The notes under the pieces are model-generated. The model had not been told where the DNA came from. It saw nothing but the letters and a program-made list of their open reading frames with translations, and made no database searches. This document shows, piece by piece, positions 21,518-31,700 of a stretch of 64,000 nucleotides of DNA (position 1 is the stretch's first letter; every line of letters starts with the position of its first letter). The stretch covers positions 41,076,072 through 41,140,071 of the forward strand of contig NC_088714.1 of assembly GCF_963576615.1 (NCBI RefSeq). Direction: 5' to 3'. Made by a program: the position numbers and the translations under genes. The stretch is from Watersipora subatra (taxonomy: Eukaryota; Bryozoa; Gymnolaemata; Cheilostomatida; Watersiporidae).

Positions 21518-24500
21518 GTGAGCTTATGATCTCATTAGCTGTGGCTGGTGCACTTGTTATCATTAAATACTTATTTTTTCCATCGTCTAACGGACATGCC
21601 TTTATGGTGAGCACAAACCCATGGTTGTGCAATGATAACTGTCTTGAGACAATTTACTACCTTGACATATTTTATTGCTGACTCCAGAGTCATCAATTCT
21701 CTCCTTTTAGCCATGTATCGGGGATGGTAGCATCAACTCTTCCAGGAGCCTTGCTTCTTCATATAGAGACATCTTTTCACCATCATCGTAAGTATTCCTT
21801 CCTTGATGCTCTGCGCACTCGTAAGAAACGAATAATCTACAGCTTGATTTGTCACATTCTCTCTTTTTCTTGCAGTCAGTTGTTTCGACAATGGCTTTCT
21901 CATGGTTTAGGCTTCATCACAGACTTTCATGCAGCTCTGCTTTCCCGGCATCTTTTATGGTTCAATATGTTCAAGTTCATGTTATGCTTAGCTGCATCTT
22001 TTTATTTCAACCAGGGTCTGCCCTGTTTCCTCTTTCCTATTTAAAGTTGTAAATATAATAATCGTTTTGAAAATCGCTCGTGACCTATCCCGTGCACGTT
22101 GCTTAGCCATTTTAGGCCTTTTTTTATCAAAATTTCTGCCATAGATGGGAGGTCAGCCTGTTTTAGGATTTCCGTGTTCTTGGCTTTAACTTTCTAGATG
22201 AGATTCATTATATTGTGTAGTTGTCTCATCATGACAGCGTGCACTCTCTTTACTCGCGTTTGTTACACTGTTCAGGTTGTTTTATGTTTGTATGTAGATG
22301 TTGGTTCTAGTAAGTGCTTCAGAGCAAGTTTTATTATTCACATGTGTATTCTACCACTCTCTAGCTAGCTCTGCTTACAAGCCTGGCTCTTCATGCTGAG
22401 AGCCACATAATGCGTATATAATGAGTATGTAATAATATTGCAAAATACTAAATAAACAGCAGTAATAGCATTGGCTTTGCTTTGACTGCAACAGCAGTGA
22501 ATAACAACCCTGTCACATCTAGAAATACTGTGACACAGGTCTCAGCTCTTTATAATAGGGCTGTTAGTATTACAGCTCTGTATACCTTACACTTACCCGG
22601 ATGATTACATGCTTGTTCATCCACAAACAATTCTGAAGTTTTCCAAAGGAGGCACTGGCAGTTGCACTTTTGTGACTAAGTTCGTTAACAATTTTGACAT
22701 TACTGGATATGGTACTACCCAGGTCTGTGGCATCTGTACAGAGTGGAGTGGCTAGTTGTTTATTAGGATGTCTGTGGGATCCTATAGACTAGATACCACA
22801 GACATCCCACAGCACATCAGGTGGTCGGTGCCGAAGCTTTACAGTCATGTGTAACAGTATAAGACCACCCAATAATTTTCATAGATTTGAACTGTAGGGC
22901 TTAATAAGCCCATTATAGTCAACATAAATAAAAGGAATTTATTTACCATTTTAATCTTAAAAAAGTGCACTATTCTGTGATGTCATTGTATTGTTTGCAA
23001 ATTGAAGTTTTTTACTCCTAATAACATAACACTGCCACGTGATGAGATCCGCTTCTTATGAAACGTTAGCGAAGTTAATAGGTTGTAATTCTTCCAGGCC
23101 ATTGCGTTAAATTTTTTGAAGTTTTCTCAAAGGTTTTCCATTCTATTTGACTAAAATTATAGATTCAGTCATTCTTGACAGTTTAACCACTTGTTTCTCA
23201 AAATATCATTTAGTAAATAAAATATTTACATTTAACACTGCTTAGCATTGTAACATCCAGTGTACTGGTTTTAAAGACTAGCAAATGAGAAAAACTGATT
23301 GAGGAGATTCTGAGCATTAAAATGATACAAAGTTTCTATATTCTTGTCCTTTTTAAGACAAATTACAACTATTGCCCTACAGGATGAAAATATTCGCGGA
23401 GTTTAGTTTCGCGCAAATTTCCTCTTTTATGCATATTCGCGAACAATTTATTCGCGGATGAACACAATCACTCTTTATTAAGAGTTAACTCTATTGCCGC
23501 TAGCAATAAAGCAATGTGTGTTGCTAGCCGCACATGCGTACACCACGCGTTTAGGTGTCTATTTAGCTGACAACTACGAGTCGATCATGCTAAGCTATAA
23601 ATTTCTTGCTGCGTCCAGAGGTTTTCATGAATATTCATCGATTTGGAGGCATTTAATGAACCAACAACTTGTGGTTGGTAATGAGTTTTTTCATAACCAT
23701 TTACTAAATTAATTAGAGTTGCCCCGATTTTGGTATCGGAATCGGTATCGGTGCCGATATGAGTGTCAAGTATCTGAATCGGTATCGGCCGATCTTTTCT
23801 TAAAAAATCTGAACCTTCCGATACTTTTTACAGATCAACCATTTAACAGAAAACTGTATTTTAGCCTGCTATACTAATAAAAAATCATCAGCTGTAAGCT
23901 TCTTACTTTTACTTAATGAACTTCAGGCCTGCCACACAGTTTATTTCATGTCTATAGCCTGATCAACACAGCGAAGGAAACTTTTTAGCCAGAACGTAAA
24001 CAATCACGAACAAGATAACAAAAGTGGGAAACAAGAACGCAGTGTAATATTTCTATTTACTAGCATTACGAAAGTAATTTAAACAGTCGACGCATAAAGT
24101 TATCCATCACTCTCTTGATCCTGACGATACAATGGATCGTTTGTATTGTACAAAAAACGGTAACCCCAGTGGCGTATCGGTATGTAGCCTGTCCTCCAAC
24201 ATCTGTTGCAAGGGAATCCCCCTTCAGTACGCTCGGCTACATTGATAATGATGGAAGAAAAGAGACGTCTTACTGAGATAATCGAATCACTAACGGTTTT
24301 TAAAAGAAACATTGATTTGCTCTAAACTTGTACAGACACAGCAGTTCATTCAACAATAGAAGAGGGACTTCGTTATCACAGATAGAATTGTACCACTAAC
24401 AGTAATTACCTTTATTTACAAATTACAAGAAACATGAACAGTTTTGTTACTACATGCACGGTATGTCGGTATGTGAATATGTATATATTTTTTCTATAAA

Positions 24501-27500
24501 TGCAAACAAATAAATACAATAATATTCATGTTTTCTTTGCATTATGTTTGTATTTGCATAATAAAATGAGCTACTATCTATGCAACACAAAAGATCTGAA
24601 TCGGATTATTTTTCAATTAGGATCGGTATATCGGATCGGTATCTGAATCGGCTGGTGAATTTAGAATCGGGGCATCTCTAAAATTAATACTTGAATTTTA
24701 CTTTGGTTCTTTTGTAAAACACAATATTTATTTTTTCCATCCCTACCGCTTCATTATTTGTTTTAATGTGAGAGTGAGCCCAATAATCTGCACGACCTAT
24801 TTGCACTAGAGCTAATAAACGCAGACTGCGCAACGGTTGGTCATCTACCCCGTGAAATAAGTAGAGTAAGCAACTCTTTCATCATACACGGAGGCACAAT
24901 GACTGCAAGGGTGGTAGATGTCATTCCTAGAAGATCACCAATCATTCAGAGAGGTCTTGAAATTGAGGTAGAAGTGACCGCCATTGCTAATGAGGAGAAT
25001 ATATCTGTTTTAAAAAAGGAACAAGAATGCTTTAACGAGCACAAATTTTTGGCCAACTGGCAGAACTTTGCAATAGTAAGCCACGAGGGGAGCTCTGATG
25101 ATAACTCCCTTACTAGCCATGTAGTAGCGAGAGAATCGCCTTTAACATCTACCCAAGGCAGTGACAGTGATATAGAGCTGCTATTACCAAAATAACTAGC
25201 CAGAGAGCACCATTAAATGCTAGTATTTACTTATAAAGAGTATCAGTTTAATTTTATTGCCAGACATCCACCATATGGGCTAAACTGTTTTTATTTACTC
25301 TATTCATCGTTTGTAAAATTTTATTTGTATTTAAAATATTTTATTTGTACACTCAAGTTTGTAATAAGTTATAATATATCTATACATGAAACAGAATATA
25401 TATAATATAATCATGTTTGTTGCATCGATATCAAGGAGTTGTTGTTGATGAAGGGTCTAGGATGACTGGTTGCTTCTCTGCCAAAATTCCTGCCTTGGTG
25501 AATATTACTACTTGTCTCTAGTTTTCGTAATCGGAATAGATTCTGTTTCATTCTCAATCTGCAGTGGACACAAAAAAGAAAAATATTAATAAGTGTAAAG
25601 CAAGTACAAAAACAATAGCTGAAGTATTGAATGAAAGCGATCAGTTTTTAAACAAGATAATGAACTAACGTGGTTAATTATGGAAAAACGTATCTGCAAA
25701 TCAAATACATACCATAATGTCCAGATCAGAAACATTATCGTCATCAACTTCGGTATTAGCGGTTGATGGAGTTGATTTCAATGTAAAAAGACTGCAGGAG
25801 AGATTTTTGCGATGACGACGCCATGCCGAATAACTTGTGAGAACCTTGAATAATTTTGTAAAGAAGTGTGATGCATTAGCAATGGGGTTAACTCGAAGCC
25901 CCGGCAATGATTTTAAAAAGTTTTGGAACTCGGCTACGATTAGTACTTCTGCCTAGCGGCTAGTTTTTAATTTGAGGCAGTAGTTATTCTCCCTTGTGTT
26001 TAAAAATAAAACTAATTATTCGCGGAATTTAATAATTTGCAGAATTGACTGTTTGCAAAATCGCGAATTATTATATCCATCGAATATTTTCATCCTATAG
26101 GGTATATATATTTTAGAAATATCAGATTATAGTAAGCTGTTCTATAAATTTGCACATGACTGTACAAGTTGATATTGACATTATCTTTTCTTTACATTCA
26201 TCTTTAGGTTGAATTTTGATGCTGCTCTAACAAATCAATCTATAAGCAGTTGCATGTCTTCAGCCGAATGGGCAAGCAGAGCGTATTATATTAAATATAT
26301 TAATCGCTTAAATATTAATTGTGATATTTGAGCGATTACTAAATAATTTAATCAATAAATTATTAAAAATATGACCAGGATATTATTAGGAGTGATTACT
26401 AGTAGCGACGGAAGGAAGTAAACCGCCCTTGATAAACATACAATTTTAGTGGTTTGTTAGCCGTGGGTCTTTTGATATCATGTCAAAATACGTTGGTATC
26501 AATCTGAATGTTTCCAGAGGTGAAATTTCCCTACGCCTTTGAGGATTGCTCCATTACAAAGGGGACACACTATGAATGTGATGCGTAGTGTAGGGGACAC
26601 ATTATGAATGTGATGTGTAGTGTAGGGGACAAACTATGAATGTGATGGTGTGTAGGTGACATACTATCAGTTTGATGGTATTGTAGGGATATGTTGCTGC
26701 CACACTGATACTGCTAAATGATGCTCCATGTCACCAATTAGACTGACCAATAAGAATTGGCCTTATTCCTCCAAAGACCATGATGTCCTTGCTAGATTTT
26801 CCATTACTGTTTAGTTATTCACAGCATACCTAATATCTAAAACGGATTGTTGACAATTTGTGATAACAATAACATTTGTGCAGCTTTTTGGTTTGCTTTA
26901 CATACACAAAAAATAGAGTCAATAAACACAACTTTCGATTTTAACACATCTAATTACGTAACAAGTTACTTCTAAGTTTTCACGAGCAGTTACAATTGAT
27001 ATTAGTGGCTTTCATTTAACTGTTATACACGAGAATATAATTGTTCAAATACAACTAGTTGTTTGTGTAAAGTCCTGCCATTCTTATTGTTTGAAAATGA
27101 ATATCAAGTGAAATTAGTTTGTGCGACAAACAAATAAATCGGAATTGAAATTATGTTCGTTGAAATCAAGTATCTCAACCGATCTCAGACGCATCGGTTT
27201 TATGTTAATTATTAAAGATGTATGTACTCATTTGTGCACAATTTGTTAACAACGTGTTTGCTACAGCAACACTGCATTTCTTCAGTGTGTGTAGTCACCC
27301 CTTTGCTCTACTTGAATGCATTGCTGAGTAATCTATGGATCATTGCATGTGTATGAGAACCTCTTTCTACTCAGCTGGAAATATGATTTTTACTTATTAA
27401 CAAGGTAATAGTTGGTTTATCCAGGTCGCTAGGCTTCTTAGGTTATTGGAGGCGTAGCAAGTAAGCTCTTTAACACTGTAAACCATGGGGTCATAAGACA

Positions 27501-28355
27501 ACTGGAATAACTTCGAACAAACCCCAATATTCAGCACAATTTTCAAGTCTACAGTACACCTAGCACTCCGGTATACACACACCACACACATGCGCACACG
27601 AACACACAAACACACAAACGAACACACATGGGCACACGAACACACACACAAACGAACACACACACACGCACACACAGCTGAAACATTAAAACATTAGATG
27701 TCATATGAATTACACCAGAAGCCCAGTTTTGAACATGAATTAGTTTTGACCCATTATTATGGCAAGCCAAGGACTGCAGGCTAAATAACCTGTTTCCTAC
27801 AGGTTATAGTTTACATAATCACAGTCTGCTATAATTTAATGACTCTTCTATGGATGTTGCATTTTCTGATATTGTATTTGCCTTTTACTCCAAACTCACG
27901 TTATTGCTATAGCATGGACAACTTTGCATTTAATGATTATTCTATAATCTATATGGTGAACCCATGCGCTGTATCCCAACTCTATAGGAAAATTCAACGT
28001 TATTCTCATCATTTCCAGCAACCCCCAGTCTAGTAAAATATCACCTTCAACTTCTACTGGGTCAGCCACTACTACGGCCCTGCATAATGCTTCACTCTTG
28101 TCTACCAATACAAGTTACTTCATGTGATTAGTTACCATGCGCTAATCAAGGTTGTCTGTTCATGTTTTAGTATGTGTAAACGAAGAGCTAGTCATCGCAG
28201 TGTCACCAGTAAAGATTGCCCAAGCGACACTACATATGGATATTAAAGGAGTTGCTAATGAAAAAGACATATTTAGTGGAAGTGTTGATATTGGACTCAC
28301 CAAAAGTTTGCTCAAAAAGCTGAAACTGGAAAATCCTGAGCTGCTAAAAGTTTAA
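21318..28355 (+). CDS. HTD2: HTD2-like mitochondrial hydroxyacyl-thioester dehydratase, three exons
   Basis: Exons 21318-21517, 21711-21787 and 28171-28355 join in phase (2+1, then 1+2) at GT-AG borders to give about 153 residues; human HTD2, as I recall, is about 168. Role in the family: dehydrates (R)-3-hydroxyacyl-ACP in mitochondrial fatty-acid synthesis. Residues 1-30 are Ser/Arg-rich without acids, as in a mitochondrial presequence. The hydratase-2 signature FAELSGDKNIIHINEKAS follows, with catalytic-type Asp41 and His46, although the usual Asn-Pro is Asn-Ile. Next come a GGPIVHGTLMLG turn and an LPGALLLHIETSF strand. The last exon supplies the ATLHMDIKGVA and DIFSGSVDIGL strands. The 6.4-kb second intron houses a TIR element. 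The gene is convergent with AP-3 sigma. Another MaoC-domain enzyme is the alternative. Confidence 0.75.
21711..21787 (+). CDS. HTD2: HTD2-like exon 2
   Basis: CCTTTTAG acceptor and GTAAGT donor. Codes for HVSGMVASTLPGALLLHIET, the hot-dog helix end and next strand. Confidence 0.75.
21788..23374. other. HTD2-like intron 2, left part
   Basis: No second gene seen. An imperfect palindrome around GGATGTCTGTGG lies at about 22768-22812. The other ORFs here overlap intron sequence and have no homology I recognise. Confidence 0.35.
23587..25195 (+). CDS. HIRAN-like domain protein, interrupted by intron and hAT
   Basis: The first part (ATG 23587 to about 23677) gives YKFLAASRGFHEYSSIW and the second (about 24773-25195, stop at 25193) gives NNLHDLFALELI, then TVGHLPREISR, FIIHGGTMTARV and GLEIEVEVTAI. 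These blocks, in this order, match the HIRAN-like proteins I recall from cnidarians and fish (SRGFHVYxxxW; HDxFAVxV; VGHLPRExS; GGxxxxxV; GLEIPxxxxF). HIRAN domains bind DNA 3' ends in HLTF-type proteins; here no helicase is attached. A ragged Ser/Asp-rich tail of about 65 residues follows. The junction is uncertain: the best donor (GTTG|GTAATG) and the AG acceptors at 24771-24774 do not share phase, so decay or an unseen exon is possible. Confidence 0.55.
23714..24680. mobile_element. hAT element inside the HIRAN-like gene
   Basis: Ends are TAGAGTTGCCCCGATTTTGG and the inverse of TAGAGATGCCCCGATTCTAA, flanked by a perfect 8-bp duplication AAATTAAT (23706-23713 and 24681-24688). The subterminal regions are full of ATCGG/CCGAT repeats, typical of one hAT group. 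967 bp, with no transposase recognised. Confidence 0.9.
25508..25938 (-). CDS. small uncharacterised protein, C-terminal exons
   Basis: Exon 25713-25938 reads into a GTATGT donor and joins in phase 0 to 25508-25558 through a CCACTGCAG acceptor, ending RDK-stop. The product has an aromatic/basic helix region (FLKSLPGLRVNP, FFTKLFKVLTSYSAWRRHRK) and an acidic tail (TEVDDDNVSDLDI, then IENETESIP). No ATG is available in the first part, so an upstream exon is missing or lost. It converges on the HIRAN-like gene within the same TIR unit. I do not recognise the family. Confidence 0.4.
26554..26690. repeat. 32-bp minisatellite, about four copies
   Basis: Unit GGGGACACACTATGAATGTG plus 12 bases, repeated with growing divergence to the right. 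Confidence 0.75.
27573..27677. repeat. interrupted CA microsatellite
   Basis: Runs of CACACA broken by CGAACACA and ATGCGCACAC. It creates false Val/Cys-rich frames on the minus strand. Confidence 0.9.
28171..28355 (+). CDS. HTD2: HTD2-like exon 3
   Basis: CATGTTTTAG acceptor to TAA. Codes for the last two hot-dog strands and a Lys/Leu-rich end. Confidence 0.7.
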
Positions 28356-28676
28356 TCCCATCTGAAACATTTTTTGTTTTGGCTTGCTTTAGTTCTGCAC
28401 ACAAATCCCATTCCGTTTTGGCTGAGTGAATATAATGGGCTGTTCCGATAGGCCTGATCTTAGCTGCCAGAAATACCTTGGCCAAACCCAGTTTGATACT
28501 ATTTATTACAGATGTGGTAAGTTTATTATAGTTAACATGACTATCTGTAATATAAAAAACTAAGTGGGATGGAAAAAAACATTGCTATTATTTCAGTCAC
28601 TGCTTGACGACATGACATTGCTGTATGTGTGCAATCTCAAAAATTTCCATGACATCAGTAAAAAATATGGAATAAC
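28356..28676. other. convergent 3' intergenic region
   Basis: 321 bp between the HTD2-like and AP-3 sigma stop codons. No AATAAA was seen on either strand, so the polyadenylation signals must be variants. Confidence 0.5.
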
Positions 28677-28787
28677 TTAAAACTTGAAGTTAGGAATGTC
28701 AGGCAACTTAATGTCTTTGAATTTCTGAGGTAAGTTCATATCTTTAATCGCGGCAGCGGCTCTCTGCGGAGCTGCTCCTATACCAGC
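28677..28787 (-). CDS. AP3S: AP-3 sigma exon 5
   Basis: TTTGTAG acceptor to TAA; 36 residues of AP-3-specific tail ending KLPDIPNFKF. Confidence 0.9.
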   Translation of the reverse strand, partial: AGIGAAPQRAAAAIKDMNLPQKFKDIKLPDIPNFKF

Positions 28788-31700
28788 CTACAAATGGAAT
28801 ACAGTAGGATAAACAGGCAACCGTAATTGGACGATAATAGCTGGTAATAAAATAAGTGCAATGCCTTCAGGAAGAACTGGAAGCAAATCAGTTTCACCCT
28901 CTTCTCATACCCTACATGAGAATTAGCTCATTCAATAGTGTTATACAGAGTGGTGGGAGTTAAGGCATAGAGATGTGGGTAATGACGGGTTATTACTGAA
29001 AGCTGGCATTACAACCCCAAACCTGAATGATCAAGTGAATCGAGGGATCGTAAAACATGTTTTAGTTTTTAAAAAGATCAATCAAGCGTTGGCAAGCAGC
29101 AGGAAGTATGACCTGTTAGATTCTATATCATCCATATGATCGAGGGTGTTATAACGTTGGAAAAACAGGCCAGGATCCACCAATTTCTAAAGAAAGACAA
29201 TGAAGGTTGATGGTCAGTGGATAGAATGAATGTTAACACCGACATGTTAATCATTGGGAGACACAAGAAATAATGCGTACGAGTTTTTTATATATGATAT
29301 ATTTCAAATAAACTTATAAAATATGAAGTCCTTTGGTTTTATCAATTTTTTGTGGTGGAATTTGGCAAACCTAGCACTATGAAAAATGAGAGACAGCAGG
29401 TGTAATTGGTGATGTGCAAGGAACACGTGCTTGCAAAAGTTATGAGACCAAGCCAATGCCACAAACAGCCAAATTTCCTTATTGTCTTTTGTTTAATTGG
29501 TTCCAAAGCTCCAAATCATAATGATAAATATTTCAGGTGATCATATATAGCATTACAATGAACACATCAAATAGAACTATGTAAAAAACTACTGGTAAAT
29601 GCAAAAACAACTGAATTATATGTAAAAAAAATAAACTAGTAACATATTAACCAATAGAAAATTTTTTATTGTCACTCCTTTAAATTGAAGACGTGAATGG
29701 AGATGTAGCCTTAGTGATCTCGGAGACTGACTGTGAAGATAGAGGTAGTAATAAAGATATTGAGCTAGTCTAACATAGACCATGTCAACTTTAAATTAAC
29801 ATATCATCGTTCTATTTTTGTTTTTATATTTGAGATTTGGAACATTTTGTTTCTAACTATCCCAGGGTTGGCTTGGTTTAAACCAGCCCGAAAAAACCGG
29901 TTTTTTCATTAATTTTTGTGAAAAATATAATATTTTAAGCTCCTAGTGGTTCATGTGCGGTAGAAATGCAATTAAATGTAATTATCAGCTGTGGAAGTTT
30001 GTTTAGGACACAGTAGTAAATTGATGGCAGAGCTCAATTTGAAACTACATGAAATCCTAGCACAACAATGAATTAGTGAATTTCATTTTTAATTGGTTTT
30101 ATCAAGTGATATGATGATCTCTTTACTGATGAAATATAAAGACCATGTGAAATATACTAATCCAATCATCGTCTCTAATAATGAATGAATACTTTCTCAA
30201 GTCTAGTCAGTGAGAAAGGAATACTTATCATTAGAAATTAAAACAATAAAATCCTTTTGGGCAAAAGCTTTAAGTTTGCAAACTAATATATCATTTATTG
30301 GGCACAAGCCAAAGTCGTTGGATTGTTAGAATTCAGTTCATCAAGTTTTTTGTGTTTTGAAAGGCAAAGGTTTTAAGGCAAAACGTAATAGGTGTGCTGT
30401 CGTAACGCGAGGTCACGCAGATAGGGTTAAAGCTCACGTAGCAAAATGTCAAGCTGAAAACACCAATTTAGACAGTGATGCTAGTATTCAGGTGACAGAA
30501 GTTGAGTCATCTGCCACTGCTCCAAACACTAGCAATGCATCTGCATTATTGCTCTGCTCTACACTACCACATGACTAATCACTGGGATTAAAGTTCCTAC
30601 TTATACATAGAGCTGTATGTAAAATATTCATTTTATGTGATAAGATTTCTGCTCTGTATTTCAACGATCATGTTTGATTTAAGACTCATTCTGAAATTTC
30701 CTTATGTTTTCTCTCTTTTTTCCCATAACAACTCCCACAGTACCATCTTTAACAGATGATTCCACATATGTATCTTCAATACTCAATCATGCAGCTATAG
30801 TAAGTGATGTTAATTAGACTTAAAATTGCAAAAACCTTGGTAAAATTATAAAAACCGTGGTTTTTTCCAACCCTGAACTATCCTGGCCAGCCTCACAATT
30901 CCCCTATTTCAAGCATTTTGATTTGCACTCTTTTCACCAGCCAGTTTTGTAGCTTTACTAGCTGTGCTACCCGGCGTTGCCCAGGTAATAAAAAAGCCTT
31001 TGGTCAGAAAATTGATATGTATTTAACATTTAACAACATTTGCCATTCTAAGTTTCAAACTGCATATCATGAAAAAAGTTTTGATGGATAGCTTCTGATG
31101 GAACAGTAACATTTTTTATACACACATTTCTATGCAAGAATTGTTATTATTAATTCAACATATTCAGGACTTTTATTTCATTTTCTCAGTTTGTATTAAT
31201 TGTATCATTACCGAATTATCTTTCATTGTAATCGTAGTGAAACCGACTTAATTTAGCTATTACTTGCTAATTATTTCACATTTATATCTAAACCCTTTTA
31301 TAGTTGTTTGATTTTTTTTAACTAATTTGACCTGCTAAAACATTTTCCTCATGATATGAAGTTTGAAAGTTACAGTTGTTTGACAAAGTTTGAAAACCTT
31401 CACAGTTGTTTTTATTTTTTCTCTCAATTTATTTCAACTACACAAAACACTACAAAAACAACTACACAATCGATACTGGCGCAAATGTAAAAATGAGATA
31501 TCGTACTGTCTTTGTCGGACTGAACGGAGAGAAAATGTCGAAGCGCTTCCCACAAATTTTCACGTCGTGTAAGAAGAACTGGCCTTGACCCCATATATAG
31601 TAATGGAACCTTACGAAAAAAATTTCTTAGCAGGGCCATTGTAACATGTGGGCGCATTGCTAAAATAATTAGCGTGTGGTTACGATATATCGAATATAAT

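Larger units (their letters stand above)
23375..26102. mobile_element. TIR-bounded unit carrying a HIRAN-like gene and a small opposing gene
   Basis: Ends are CCCTAYAGGATGAAAATATT (from 23375) and its inverse (ending 26102), matching at 21 of 22 positions. Further TTCGCG-rich sequence lies inside each end. It sits in intron 2 of the HTD2-like gene. Contents: a HIRAN-like ORF on + (23587-25195, itself holding a hAT) and a two-exon minus-strand ORF (25508-25938). I see no transposase and no target duplication. It is either a non-autonomous TE with cargo or a deleted copy of an element whose transposase I do not recognise. Confidence 0.6.
26103..28170. other. HTD2-like intron 2, right part
   Basis: Tandem repeats at 26554-26690 and a CA-rich tract at 27573-27677. 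No exon before 28171. Confidence 0.4.

Noticed and set aside
24100..24312. 70-codon minus-strand ORF inside the hAT
   Set aside because: No hAT, BED or other motif; the element is short and looks non-autonomous.
27397..27770. Cys/Val-rich ORFs suggestive of a small secreted protein
   Set aside because: They are the minus-strand reading of an interrupted CA repeat.
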